Virus record (IMG/VR): IMGVR_UViG_3300026184_000107 | Span: 1 to 37,068 of that record | Length of the DNA stretch: 37,068 bases | DNA from: a virus | Strand: one strand, 5' to 3' | Part shown: one piece after another, positions 15,424 through 23,518 of the stretch | How positions within the stretch are numbered: position 1 is the stretch's first letter | Layout: every line of letters starts with the position of its first letter | The notes under the pieces: model-generated | Seen by the model: only the letters and a program-made list of their open reading frames with translations | Told to the model about the DNA's origin: nothing | Databases searched by the model: none | Made by a program: the position numbers and the translations under genes

Positions 15424-16701
15424 TTACTCCTCCGTTTCCAGGGCAGCCACCGCCTCGGCGAAGCTGCACTCGTGTTTGCTCGCGTACGCCTTCGCCTTGC
15501 GGTGAAGCGCGGCACGCTCCGGGTCGACCTGCAGGCCGGGCTCGTGGGTGAACGAGGCGGCCGCGCGTGCGGCGTGACCGTCGCCTTCGGCGCCCGCGCG
15601 CTCGCTGAAGTCCACGCGCGAGGGCAGCGAGCCCAGGAGATCGCGCAGGATCTCCGCCGAGGGCTTCTTGACGGTGCCGTCGCCCTCGGCAAACTCGACC
15701 TGGGCGTCCTCGCCGAACGAGGCCAGGAGCTCGGTGAGCGGGGCCTGTTCGCGCGGGAGCACCTTGCCCGCCTTGGCGAGCCCCTCCACGAACTCGACGG
15801 CGTCACGCTTGCGCGCCTCGGCCGCCTTCTTCTGCGCCTCGCGCTCGCGGGCCGTGATCGCCTCGTCACGCTCGGAGAACTCGGCCTCCTTCTCCGCGAC
15901 GGCCTTCTCACGCGCGGCGATCTCCGCCTCGCGCGCCTTGATCTGCTCTTCGGTCTGCACGGTGGTGCTCTCCTCGGAAAAGGAAATGGAATGCGCCTTG
16001 GCCCAGTCGCGGGCGCTCTGCGGCAACGCGCCGGTCCAGCCGTGGCGCCTGGCGATGTCGAGGATCCGGCGGCGCACGGCCTCGGGATCTTCGGCGTGGC
16101 CGGCGAGATCCCAGGCGTCCTTCACGTCCGCCGGGCCCTTGATGGGGAAACTCTTGTGCGGGCCCGCGTAGTCCGGGTCCGCGAATTCGGGTGCGCGCAC
16201 GAGCCGGCGGAGCGCCGTCGTGAGAAGTGAGAGCAGACCGGGCTCGTCCTCGCCGAACTCGACCTCGAGCACGCCTTCCTCGTCGGCGGCGAACTCGGCC
16301 GCCTTGAGGCCCTTCACGGCCGGCGGGTGCGCGCCCAGGAATCCCACGTGGCGCACGTAGTAGGCATCGGCGCCTGGGCCTTCCTGGATCGGATGGCTGC
16401 GGTGGCCCGGCGGGTAGAAGCTCGCGCTCACCTTCTTGAAGCGGCCCGCCTGGACCATCTCGGCGAAGTCGGTGTCGACCTGGTCGGGGACGGCCGAGAG
16501 GCCGTCGGTGCCGTATTCAAGCGAGCGCACCCAGCCGTAGGCGGGCGCGTCGGTCGAGGGATGGCCGACGACGATCGGCGCCTCGTGCTTCGCCGGGTCG
16601 TAGGCCGCGGCCGAGGCCCTCAGTTGGGCCTCGGTGAACTCGATCGTCTCGCCCTGGCGGGATCGGTGACGCCCGGGGCGGAAGATGTGAATGCGCTTCA
16701 T
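15424..16701 (-). CDS. Prohead protease with C-terminal scaffold (Mu gpI/Z-like)
   Basis: A 425-residue protease/scaffold. The N-terminal ~150 residues match Mu gpI-type prohead proteases: MKRIHIFRPGRH, APIVVGHPSTDAPAYGWV, and VSASFYPPGH with candidate Ser residues. A middle segment (DVKDAWDLAGHAEDPEAVRR, then ILDIARRHGWTGALPQSARD) resembles the DUF6582 element found in phage proteases. Residues about 245-300 form a charged coiled coil typical of scaffolding proteins. It is the first gene of the second late operon, and a putative late promoter ends 30 bases upstream. An internal start could make the scaffold alone, as in Mu. Confidence 0.85.
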   Translation of the reverse strand: MKRIHIFRPGRHRSRQGETIEFTEAQLRASAAAYDPAKHEAPIVVGHPSTDAPAYGWVRSLEYGTDGLSAVPDQVDTDFAEMVQAGRFKKVSASFYPPGHRSHPIQEGPGADAYYVRHVGFLGAHPPAVKGLKAAEFAADEEGVLEVEFGEDEPGLLSLLTTALRRLVRAPEFADPDYAGPHKSFPIKGPADVKDAWDLAGHAEDPEAVRRRILDIARRHGWTGALPQSARDWAKAHSISFSEESTTVQTEEQIKAREAEIAAREKAVAEKEAEFSERDEAITAREREAQKKAAEARKRDAVEFVEGLAKAGKVLPREQAPLTELLASFGEDAQVEFAEGDGTVKKPSAEILRDLLGSLPSRVDFSERAGAEGDGHAARAAASFTHEPGLQVDPERAALHRKAKAYASKHECSFAEAVAALETEE

Positions 16702-16731
16702 GGCACCGCAGTCTGCCCACCGGGCGAGCGC

Positions 16732-16753
16732 GGCATAAGTTGGAAGGCGCTTC
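16732..16753 (-). promoter_or_regulatory. Putative late promoter element 2 (head/tail operon)
   Basis: The plus-strand bases GGCATAAGTTGGAAGGCGCT plus TC form a near copy of 25335-25356, with 18 of 22 identical positions. On the minus strand it reads as the inverted repeat GAAG-4-CTTC followed by ACTTATGCC. It ends 30 bases before the first start codon of the operon, the same distance as its partner. The inverted repeat fits binding of a dimeric Mor/C-type activator near -35; TTATGC could be the -10 box. Confidence 0.6.
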
Positions 16754-16834
16754 CCACGCCGGCGCCAGGACGAATGCGGCGCGAGCGGCGTCGAGAATAC
16801 CCCTCCGGCGCGGGTGGCGCAATCGCCGCGACGG

Positions 16835-16843
16835 TGCTAGAGT
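16835..16843 (+). promoter_or_regulatory. Candidate extended -10 promoter of the plus-strand island
   Basis: TGCTAGAGT combines a TGn extension with TAGAGT (4 of 6 matches). No good -35 is visible at 17 bases, as allowed for extended -10 promoters. Transcription would begin near 16850 and run through a possible short stem with T6 (16883-16908) and the structured RNA to the two plus-strand genes. This is the only plausible sigma70-type start seen in the gap 16702-17037. Confidence 0.4.
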
Positions 16844-16921
16844 TGGATTGCGGGGCTGACTACCCCTTGACCATAGGCGGATCCGCACCCGACAGAGGCG
16901 GCTTTTTTATGCGAGTTCCAA

Positions 16922-17001
16922 GGCCGGGTGGCGACGGGAATACAAGACCCTTCGGGGGAATACCGTCGGCCGCACCTATGGGCGGTAGTCACCACCCGGC
17001 C
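16922..17001 (+). ncRNA. Structured RNA leader of the plus-strand island
   Basis: Arms of 14 bases, GGCCGGGTGGCGAC (16922-16935) and GTCACCACCCGGCC (16988-17001), pair with one mismatch. They enclose a CCC-TTCG-GGG hairpin with a UUCG tetraloop (around 16948-16957) and a second TACCG/CGGTA stem (16961-16987). Together they look like a three-way junction. The UUCG loop is stable only as a plus-strand RNA. It ends 36 bases before the first gene of the island and 25 bases before its AGGAG, so a cis-acting leader or small RNA is likely. I do not recognise a known riboswitch class. Confidence 0.5.
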
Positions 17002-17037
17002 GCCCAAACCAACTGACTTGAACCATAGGAGATTCGA

Positions 17038-17247
17038 ATGGCCATTCCCACCGATCGCCCGATCGACCGGGCCGAGTCCGCGGCCAGCGAGCTGCGGGCC
17101 GTAGCTGACCTCATCACCTCGGCCGATGACTTGCACTGCGTGCGAGCCGACGAGCTCGCCATGCTGATGAGCAACGTCGCACGGCGCCTGGACGCCGCAC
17201 TCGATGATCTGGCGAGCGTTCCGCGCCGCCGACTGCATTCCGTTTGA
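17038..17247 (+). CDS. Small helical hypothetical protein of the plus-strand island
   Basis: A 69-residue protein with ATG at 17038 and AGGAGA 7 bases upstream. It is nearly all helix (AESAASELRAVADLITSADD, then RADELAMLMSNVARRLDAAL) with a basic C-terminus. It resembles the many small helical prophage proteins that lack a known function. It is followed 12 bases later by the second island gene, so the two form an operon encoded against the head genes. It could be a small regulator or host-takeover protein; this is inference. Confidence 0.6.
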   Translation: MAIPTDRPIDRAESAASELRAVADLITSADDLHCVRADELAMLMSNVARRLDAALDDLASVPRRRLHSV

Positions 17248-17259
17248 GGAGGGACTTCC

Positions 17260-17742
17260 GTGGAACTTACGCTCAACGACGAATACGCCATCGCCTCCGA
17301 TAGGCGCCAATACATCGTTCGACGCCGCGAAGGTACTGACTGGAAGAACCGCTGCTACTGGCGTTCTCCTGCACTCCTGCGAGCATGGCTTGCGGATTCC
17401 GGCAGGGGCGCTGGATTGCCGCAAAGCGACCTTGAGGGTCTCGACCGGTTCGTCGAGGTATGGGACGCCGTACGCAAACAGGCGAAGAACGCGGCGCCAG
17501 GTCACGCAGTCGACGCGGACATGTTCGCGGTGGACTGGGACGGGCGCCAATGGGTGCTGACGCAGACCGCCCACTCGGATCGGTTCTACTTCGCCGAGCG
17601 CGGAGACGCGCTCCTCGCGGCCTGGGACAATATCGCCAGGGCGGCCAAGGGGAGGTCAGCCGAAGAATTGGAGGCCGAACTTCGGCGTCTCGGCAACGAA
17701 TTCCTGAAGGCCATCGGAAAGGAGGCCCTAGAACCCGTTTAA
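17260..17742 (+). CDS. Hypothetical phage protein (DUF5405-like repeats)
   Basis: A 160-residue protein starting at GTG 17260, after GGAGGGAC. Two halves share a pattern: ELTLNDEYAIASDRRQYIVR...CYWRSPALLRAWLAD and MFAVDWDGRQWVLTQTAH...FYFAERGDALLAAW. Each looks like the small DUF5405-type fold seen in P2-like and other phages (strand, strand, then a helix over a residue-selection step). The function of that family is unknown. It is the last gene before a strong plus-strand terminator, so the island is an independent transcription unit. Confidence 0.65.
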   Translation: MELTLNDEYAIASDRRQYIVRRREGTDWKNRCYWRSPALLRAWLADSGRGAGLPQSDLEGLDRFVEVWDAVRKQAKNAAPGHAVDADMFAVDWDGRQWVLTQTAHSDRFYFAERGDALLAAWDNIARAAKGRSAEELEAELRRLGNEFLKAIGKEALEPV

Positions 17743-17801
17743 ACCCCATTTAAATTTTGAGATCGCGGTTCCCACGGGCCCACGCCCCCGCGACACCACT
17801 C

Positions 17802-17818
17802 AGGCGCTCTGAGCGCCT
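17802..17818 (+). repeat. Perfect inverted repeat before the terminator of the island
   Basis: AGGCGCTC (17802-17809) and GAGCGCCT (17811-17818) form an 8-bp palindromic stem. The single-base centre makes it more likely a protein-binding palindrome than an RNA hairpin. It lies 5 bases before the terminator stem. Its function is not known. Confidence 0.3.
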
Positions 17819-17822
17819 CTCA

Positions 17823-17851
17823 GGGCCCCGTCCGCGACGGGGCCCTTTTTT
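17823..17851 (+). terminator. Rho-independent terminator of the plus-strand island
   Basis: A perfect 10-bp stem (GGGCCCCGTC / GACGGGGCCC, loop CGC) is followed by six T on the plus strand. It closes the island at 17038-17742, 80 bases after its last gene. There is no T-run in the opposite direction, so it does not obviously stop the first late operon, which ends at 17876. Confidence 0.9.
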
Positions 17852-17875
17852 GACCACTGGACACTTTTGCACCAG

Positions 17876-18334
17876 TCACGGCGCGGCCTCCGAGAGCCAT
17901 GCCTGGAAGATCTCGAGGATCTCCTGCTTGTCGGCTGCCGTGACGCCGAGGAAAGGCCGCGCCGGCAGGTTGATCTCGGGGCGCCCGAACTGCTGCGCGG
18001 CCGCATAGACGCGGTTCGACCCCCACTCGGCACTGCGGCTGTCGGCCTGCCAAGCGAGCTGGTCCGCCAGGTGCCCGTGGAGGACCAGGACGAGGTCGGC
18101 GCCGCGCGATGCGCGCTTGCGCTTGCTCGCCAGGTAGCGCTCGGTGAGCGGCGCCCAGCTCGCGATCGGGTCGTCCGCGTTCTGGCTCTCGATGCGCTCG
18201 CGCGTGGAGGCGACGCCGTACTGCGCGAGCTCGGCCATCGCCGGTTGCGGATCCTCGAGCTTGTCCAGGAGCTGGCGCAGCATCGCGAGCACCGCCTCGT
18301 CCTGGTACTCGATCTCGATCCGCGCGCCGCTCAC
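17876..18334 (-). CDS. Virion morphogenesis / tail completion protein (Mu gpG-like)
   Basis: A 152-residue protein of the Mu gpG (phage virion morphogenesis) family. Evidence is the VLAMLRQLLDKLEDPQPAMAE helix, WAPLTERYLASKRKRAS, and the C-terminal FGRPEINLPARPFLGVTAAD, where AARPFLG-like wording is diagnostic. Family members act in head-tail joining. It starts at GTG (18334), overlapping the gp30-like stop. It is the last gene of the first late operon and lies just before the plus-strand terminator. Confidence 0.86.
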   Translation of the reverse strand: MSGARIEIEYQDEAVLAMLRQLLDKLEDPQPAMAELAQYGVASTRERIESQNADDPIASWAPLTERYLASKRKRASRGADLVLVLHGHLADQLAWQADSRSAEWGSNRVYAAAQQFGRPEINLPARPFLGVTAADKQEILEIFQAWLSEAAP

Positions 18335-19221
18335 GAGCCGCCGTCCTTCGAGCCCTTGTGCCCCGCGCCGCCCGCGGCGCCGATCTGGCCGGCCGGCGCC
18401 TCGAGCTCATCGAGCGCCGGGGCCGGCGGCGCGGTCGGGATCGAGGAGAGATAGTGCGCGAGCGCCGTCTGGAAATCGTGCTCGAGCTCGTGCTGGAGGA
18501 TCTCCTGGACCGCGCGCTGCGTCTCCTGGTAGACGGTCTGGCCGGGCGCATAACCGAAGCCGGGGTCGATGCCCTCCGGCACCGAGACGGTGCGCGGGCT
18601 TGGGCCCTTCGTGCCCACGGTGACCGTGCGCGTCTTTACCGCCGGGGCCTCGTCGGGGCCGTTCTTGCCGAGCTTGCGCAGCCGGTGCTCGCTCACGCCT
18701 TCGACGTAGCAGGTGCAGCCCCAGCCGTTCGGGGGGAAGTGCGTGTCCCACCACGGGTCGTCATGACGCAGTACAAGGCCGTTCCAGCCCTCCGGCGGGT
18801 GCGCGATATGCAGCGGTCGGGGAACCTTGTCCAGATGCGAGTGCTTGTAGATCCAGTAGGGGAAGGCGCGCGTGTTGGCCTTGAGCTGGGCATAGCGCCC
18901 GGCGGCGTAGCTGGTGCGCAGGTTCGTCTCGTAGATGATGCGCGTTCGCCAGTTGCGCCCGCCCGTGTAGCTCCAGCCGTGGCGTGCGACGATCTCGTCG
19001 AAGTCCTTGCGGAATTCCTCGAGCGTGGTGCCGTCGCGGATCGCCTTGTTGACCGCCTCGCGCAGATCCTGCAGAAGCTCGGCCTTGGCGGCGCCGGCGA
19101 CCATGAAGCCCGAGTCGTGGTCCGCCTGCCAGAGATCCGTCCAGGACGCGGTCGGCACGTTGACCTTCCGCAGGAAGAAGGCGATCTGCTCGCGGAAGTT
19201 GAGGCTTCCGTAGGAGGCCAT
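18331..19221 (-). CDS. Minor head protein (Mu gp30/F-like, SPP1 gp7 family)
   Basis: A 296-residue minor capsid / head morphogenesis protein. The middle holds the family signature: IYETNLRTSYAAGRYAQLKA, then RPLHIAHPPEGWNGLVLRHDD and THFPPNGWGCTCYVEGVSEH with conserved His and Cys. The C-terminal ~100 residues are variable. Mu F is bound to the portal in procapsids. It overlaps the portal gene by 1 base and the gpG-like gene by 4 bases. Confidence 0.88.
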   Translation of the reverse strand: MASYGSLNFREQIAFFLRKVNVPTASWTDLWQADHDSGFMVAGAAKAELLQDLREAVNKAIRDGTTLEEFRKDFDEIVARHGWSYTGGRNWRTRIIYETNLRTSYAAGRYAQLKANTRAFPYWIYKHSHLDKVPRPLHIAHPPEGWNGLVLRHDDPWWDTHFPPNGWGCTCYVEGVSEHRLRKLGKNGPDEAPAVKTRTVTVGTKGPSPRTVSVPEGIDPGFGYAPGQTVYQETQRAVQEILQHELEHDFQTALAHYLSSIPTAPPAPALDELEAPAGQIGAAGGAGHKGSKDGGS

Positions 19222-20783
19222 TATTCGGCCTCGTCAGCGGCGTCCGCGCGGCCCTGCAGGTTGGCGAGCGTGAGTGCGTGGCTCATGACGGTCGCGAACT
19301 CCCGGGCGTCGAGCTCGGAAAATGCGGCCGTCAGACGCCGCGAGAGATCCGGGAGACTCGTCGCATCGGCCGCGATCGCGCGGATCTGCCCGAGCCACTT
19401 CTCAACCGCCGGCTGCGCGCGGTGCTCGAGCTGGCTGGCGATCGCCTGCTCCGGCGCGACCTCGGCGAAGGATGGCGCCGGCACGTCGCTTGCGGAAGCG
19501 GGCGCTTCGCCGGGCGCCGGCGCCGGCCCCGAGCCCTGCGCCTTGATGTCCTCGAACTCGGTATCGAACATCTCCTCCATTTTCTCCCGCGTCGGGCGGT
19601 AACCGGCCTTGGCGAGATTGGAGATGGCGGTCGACATGTTCACCCAGTCGGTCGGCTCCTTGGTCTGGCGCCATACGCGCGGGTAGGCCGCGCCGGGGTA
19701 ATTCCAGTCCGTCAGCCACTTCGCGGGGCCGGCGTTGAAGCTCGAGCATAGTTCGTCGGCGTCGGCCTTGACGAGGTCGCTGCGCACCTCCTGCGCCATG
19801 CCCTCTCCGCCGAGACGCCCGGGTGTCGCATCCGCCGCGCCGGTGTGCCCCACAACCATCTTCGAGATCGCATCGTCCATGCGCTTCTGCAGCGACTCGT
19901 AGTCGGCGGTCCCGCTGCGCGCGGCCTCGATCAGCTCGATGGCCATCCCGTCGGGAATGATGACGCCGGAGTCGGTCGTGATCGCCGCGAGCGCCTGGAG
20001 CAGTCGCTGCTTTTCCTCGTAGGTCGCGCCGGGCTGGTAGGTGCCCTTGGCCGTCGGCATGCCGAACTTCTCCAGGAAGATCAGCCAGAAGCGCAGCCCG
20101 TTGCGCTTGAACAGCACCGGCCAGTAGACGAAGTGGCCGACGCCGAGGCCGTAGGGCTCGTCGTCGTTGTCGGTCCCGGCCGTGTAGAGCCAGAACTTGC
20201 GCTCGGGCAGCAGCTCGCCCATGAGGTCGCCGAAGGTGAGAAGACGCATCCGCTGCGCTCCGTCGAAACGGAAACGGCGCGCCTTTCGCACCTTGATGCG
20301 CTCGATCACGACCTCGCGGCCGTCGCGTCCGTAGAGCAGCTCGCCGACCGAGTAGCCGTAGAAGCGCCCGTAGAGCATCTTGTCGGTGACCGCGTCCCAG
20401 TTGAGGTTCGAGATCTGGGCCTTGAGCGATTCCGCGGCCTTCTTGTCGATCGCGCGCGTGCCCCCGGGCTCGACGAACCAGTCCTTCGAGACCACCGCGC
20501 CGCGGCGCTGCTGGAAGGTGGCCGCGACCTGGCTGTCGCGCAGCAGGTCCTCGTAGAGCCTGAGATCGCCGCCGCCGCGCTGGCGCAGGACCTGGTCCTG
20601 CGGCAGCATGAGGATCTGCGGGGTGACATAGCCGCGGGTGATGTCGCGGCCGTCCAGCGTGGTCGCGACCTGGTTGGGATCCGGCCGGACGCTGCGCGCG
20701 GGCTTGAGCTCCCCGACCGCGGGGTCCGCGAAGTCCGCGGGCACCAGGACGCCGCTGGGGCGCTTGACGTGCGAGTCAGCCAT
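19221..20783 (-). CDS. Portal protein (Mu gp29-like, DUF935)
   Basis: A 520-residue DUF935 portal: ITRGYVTPQILMLPQDQVLR, then LYEDLLRDSQVAATFQQRRG, WFVEPGGTRAIDKKAAE and GLGVGHFVYWPVLFKRNGLR. It forms the DNA channel at the capsid vertex and docks the terminase. The start (20783) overlaps the terminase stop by 1 base (TGATG). It lies in the expected order: small terminase, large terminase, portal, F. Confidence 0.92.
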   Translation of the reverse strand: MADSHVKRPSGVLVPADFADPAVGELKPARSVRPDPNQVATTLDGRDITRGYVTPQILMLPQDQVLRQRGGGDLRLYEDLLRDSQVAATFQQRRGAVVSKDWFVEPGGTRAIDKKAAESLKAQISNLNWDAVTDKMLYGRFYGYSVGELLYGRDGREVVIERIKVRKARRFRFDGAQRMRLLTFGDLMGELLPERKFWLYTAGTDNDDEPYGLGVGHFVYWPVLFKRNGLRFWLIFLEKFGMPTAKGTYQPGATYEEKQRLLQALAAITTDSGVIIPDGMAIELIEAARSGTADYESLQKRMDDAISKMVVGHTGAADATPGRLGGEGMAQEVRSDLVKADADELCSSFNAGPAKWLTDWNYPGAAYPRVWRQTKEPTDWVNMSTAISNLAKAGYRPTREKMEEMFDTEFEDIKAQGSGPAPAPGEAPASASDVPAPSFAEVAPEQAIASQLEHRAQPAVEKWLGQIRAIAADATSLPDLSRRLTAAFSELDAREFATVMSHALTLANLQGRADAADEAE

Positions 20784-22351
20784 CAGAACCCTCCGAAGTC
20801 GTTGAGGCCGCCGACGACGCCGAAACCGGCGTCATCGACGATACGGCGCCTGGGCAGATTCTCGACCCCGATGGACTGGCGCGGGCCGAGGGATTCGAAC
20901 TCGACCGGCACCACGTCCTGGCGACTCGCGAAGTGCGCGAGCCATAGCGCGATTGCCGAGTCCGCGTGGCGGGGCTTGCCGTCGGTGCCGTTCATGCGGG
21001 CGTTGTCCGGGACCTTGGCGACGCCCTTGTCCATGCGGATCGCGCGCAGGTCCGCGCGCACGTCGGCATCCTTCGGGATCACGATGGTGCCGTCCTCGAA
21101 CGCCGCCTTGAACGCCGGCCCGTTCTCCCTGTACCACTCGGTCGTGAGCATCACCGGCACGATGCGGCTCATGCCGTAGCGCTGCCAGGCGTGCTCGGCG
21201 ATCATCTGGCCGTTGCCGCGCGCGTCATTCGCGCCGCACTGGAACTTCGGCAGGTGGTCGATGATGTAAAAGAGCACCTGCTCCTGCTGGTCAAAGGGGA
21301 TATTGCGCATCTCGACCAGGAAGGTCGTGCGCACCGTGAGATCCCGGCCGCGCTCCCACGGGCCGATCACCGAGAGGTCGCCGCTGCGCCCGAAGTCCAT
21401 GCCGTAGCCGTGCTCGAGGTTCTCGTCCAGCGCATCCAGAAGCGGCGCCAGGTGGTCCTCGATCCACGCCTCGCACTGGCCGTGGCGCTCGGCCTTGGAC
21501 AGCGCCGCGAAGGCGTCCTTCGCCTCGTAGCGCAGCACCGGCGCGGGCTGCATGCAGGACTCGATCAAGACGCCCGAGAGGAAGCTCCCGGAGCCGGATT
21601 TGGGGATCGCATCCAGCTCCTCGGCCGCATCGTCTCCGTAGAAGGCGTAGGCGTCGGCGACCCAGCGGTCCTGTTTCTCCTGGCTCCAGGGCTCCTCGGC
21701 GAGCTCGCAGATGCGCCTGTACATGCCGTCGGCCACGGCCTTCGCGAAAGGGTAGCGGTGCACGGTGCCCTTGCGGCGCCCGGCGCGGATCTCGGTGATG
21801 AGCTCGTTGAACTCGTTGTCCTCGCCGTTGTGGGTCGAGATCACGCGCACCTTGCCGCCGCGCAGGATGGTCGCCAGAACCGCCTTTAGAACGCCCTTCA
21901 AATCCGGGTGGAAGGCCGCCTCATCCAGGACGAATACGCCCTGCTTGCCGCGCGCGCGGCTGGGCGCCGAGGACAGCGCCACGATCCGATTGCCGGAGGG
22001 GAAGCGGATCTTGTAGGTCTGGATGCCCTTGTCGGGATCGTCCTTCGGGAGCACCACGCCGAGTTCGTCCTCCCAGCTCCCGATCTCGGTCTCGCTCGAG
22101 GCCTTGTTGAAGACCTTCGCCCACTTGGCGCAGGTCTCGATGTACTCGATCGCGTCTTCCTTCGCCTGGGGGAAGTAGTAGACGTTCTGGCCGCCGTCGC
22201 CGCGGTTGGTCGAGGCGATCAGGACGTCATCGGCCGCCTCCGCCCAGGTGATGCCCGTGCGCCGGCCCTTCTCCTGGACCTTGAGCGGGGAGGGATCGGC
22301 GATCCACTCCCGCTGGCCGCGGAGCAGCATCCCCTCGGAGAGCGTGCTCAT
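20783..22351 (-). CDS. Terminase large subunit (Mu gp28-like)
   Basis: A 522-residue DNA packaging ATPase/nuclease. The Walker-A-like loop is EKGRRTGIT (residues 27-35) and Walker B is GVFVLDEAA with D143-E144. The RNase-H-like nuclease part has YGMDFGRSGDLS (D319), NDARGNGQ and a C-terminal GTDGKPRHADSAIAL. Mu-type terminases package about one headful from an inserted copy, cutting just outside the phage end. The ATG at 22351 overlaps the small subunit stop (ATGA); the longer upstream frame is a shadow of it. Confidence 0.92.
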   Translation of the reverse strand: MSTLSEGMLLRGQREWIADPSPLKVQEKGRRTGITWAEAADDVLIASTNRGDGGQNVYYFPQAKEDAIEYIETCAKWAKVFNKASSETEIGSWEDELGVVLPKDDPDKGIQTYKIRFPSGNRIVALSSAPSRARGKQGVFVLDEAAFHPDLKGVLKAVLATILRGGKVRVISTHNGEDNEFNELITEIRAGRRKGTVHRYPFAKAVADGMYRRICELAEEPWSQEKQDRWVADAYAFYGDDAAEELDAIPKSGSGSFLSGVLIESCMQPAPVLRYEAKDAFAALSKAERHGQCEAWIEDHLAPLLDALDENLEHGYGMDFGRSGDLSVIGPWERGRDLTVRTTFLVEMRNIPFDQQEQVLFYIIDHLPKFQCGANDARGNGQMIAEHAWQRYGMSRIVPVMLTTEWYRENGPAFKAAFEDGTIVIPKDADVRADLRAIRMDKGVAKVPDNARMNGTDGKPRHADSAIALWLAHFASRQDVVPVEFESLGPRQSIGVENLPRRRIVDDAGFGVVGGLNDFGGF

Positions 22352-22860
22352 GCGACGACGCCCAACAGCTCCCGGCGCAGGTCCTCGGCCTGTTTCTCCG
22401 ACAGGCCGTTGCGGCTGGCGTAGGCATCGGCCCGCTGCTGGATCTTGGCGCGCACCTGCTCGGCCCACTTCTTCTGCGTGACGCTCGCGCGGGCGAGCTC
22501 GGCCACCATGTGCCCGATCTTCGAGAGGTTCTTCGTCTGCTCGGCCTCGTCGAGTTCCAGGAGTATCTCGAACGTCTTGGTCTGCACCAGGCGCAGCAGC
22601 GCCTCGTTCATGGCGCCCTCGTCGTCGCCGGCCTCCGCGGCGAGCGTCTTCGCCTGATCGGTGGCGACCTTGAGGGCCGACATGCGCTGCTCGAACTGGC
22701 GTCCGTAGCGGTGCACGGAGCTTTTCGAGATCTCGTAGCCCGCCTCGCACAGCCAGTCGGCCAGGTCCTGGTAGTTGGAGAAAGCATTGCGCAGCAGCCG
22801 CCGCTCGAGCTCCTCGCGGACCTCGCCGGGCAGCTGAGCGACGGCGCTGCGCTGTGCCAT
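22348..22860 (-). CDS. Terminase small subunit (DUF3486, Mu gp27-like)
   Basis: A 170-residue DUF3486 protein. The N-terminal helix-turn-helix part (LRNAFSNYQDLADWLCEAGY, then EISKSSVHRYGRQFEQRMSA) recognises the packaging site in Mu-like phages. The C-terminal part is helical and charged, ending LRRELLGVVA. It starts 6 bases after the preceding gene and overlaps the large subunit by 4 bases. Confidence 0.88.
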   Translation of the reverse strand: MAQRSAVAQLPGEVREELERRLLRNAFSNYQDLADWLCEAGYEISKSSVHRYGRQFEQRMSALKVATDQAKTLAAEAGDDEGAMNEALLRLVQTKTFEILLELDEAEQTKNLSKIGHMVAELARASVTQKKWAEQVRAKIQQRADAYASRNGLSEKQAEDLRRELLGVVA

Positions 22861-22866
22861 GCGGGC

Positions 22867-23187
22867 TTACCAGTACTTCGGCGGCCGGGCGATGCCGGGC
22901 TCGCAGTCGATCTCGTACTCGGCGAGATCCACGCCGTGTCGGGTGAGCTTGCAGTCCCAGTTCGGCTGCATACCGCGCCCGGCGACGACCAGGAGCTCGC
23001 GGGTCTCCAGATAGTCGATCTCGCGGCGCAGGTCATGCTGCGTGAGCGGCATGTCGGGGCCGGCTACGGCCTGCATCAGGATATCTTCGGAAACCGGAAA
23101 GGGGCGCCCGATGTTCAGCGTCTGGAGGATCCTCCAGCGCAGGGTCTCCCGGCGCGTCTTTTCAATATGATCACGATCCACGACCAT
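22867..23187 (-). CDS. Winged-helix phage protein (VpaChn25_0724-like)
   Basis: A 106-residue protein with the ATG at 23187 chosen over an earlier in-frame start at 23235, because the extra residues are not typical of the family. Pattern: TRRETLRWRILQTLNIGRPF, then SEDILMQAVAGPD, DLRREIDYLETRELLVV and LTRHGVDLAEYEID. This is the winged-helix family common just before terminase genes of Mu-like phages. A DNA-binding role in packaging or regulation is likely, though unproven for the family. Confidence 0.75.
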   Translation of the reverse strand: MVVDRDHIEKTRRETLRWRILQTLNIGRPFPVSEDILMQAVAGPDMPLTQHDLRREIDYLETRELLVVAGRGMQPNWDCKLTRHGVDLAEYEIDCEPGIARPPKYW

Positions 23188-23518
23188 TGAACCTCTCGTG
23201 TAGGAATTGCCAGATTGCGTCGACCTTCTGCTCAAAGCGAGCGAAGTACACGAGCGCGTCCTCTCTCCGGATGTAGTTCTTCGCTACGTCGACCTTGTGA
23301 TCACTGAGCTCGCGGCGCACCGCCTGGATGTCGTCGTCCTGGGAGGTGTCGCGCTCCATCAGCTCCATGAGCTTCGAGGCGGTGTCCTCGCTCTGGCGTT
23401 TGAGGAGCATCTTCACCGCCCACAACAGGATCGCGGAGTAGACGGCCAGGAGCGCCGCGAGCGTCCCGACCATCGCGGCGATGTAGTGCCAGTCCCAGCC
23501 GCCGGATGCCGCCGTCAT
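23171..23518 (-). CDS. Membrane-anchored coiled-coil protein (DUF2730-like)
   Basis: A 115-residue protein with an N-terminal membrane segment (IAAMVGTLAALLAVYSAILL, about residues 12-36) and a charged coiled-coil C-terminus (LMELMERDTSQDDDIQAVRR, then FARFEQKVDAIWQFLHERF). Mu-like phages often carry such a DUF2730-type protein in the lysis-to-terminase interval. A lysis (spanin-like) or membrane role is possible. It starts at an ATGA overlap with the TraR-like gene and overlaps the next gene by 17 bases. Confidence 0.65.
   Translation of the reverse strand: MTAASGGWDWHYIAAMVGTLAALLAVYSAILLWAVKMLLKRQSEDTASKLMELMERDTSQDDDIQAVRRELSDHKVDVAKNYIRREDALVYFARFEQKVDAIWQFLHERFNGRGS

Noticed and set aside
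13780-15469. Two overlapping long frames (plus and minus) across capsid and decoration genes
   Set aside because: Both run out of frame against two well-recognised structural genes; they show no protein motif and only reflect GC codon bias.
20783-22750. Terminase frame extended upstream to 22750
   Set aside because: The extra 133 residues lie across the small terminase gene and are shadow; ATG 22351 with ATGA overlap is preferred.
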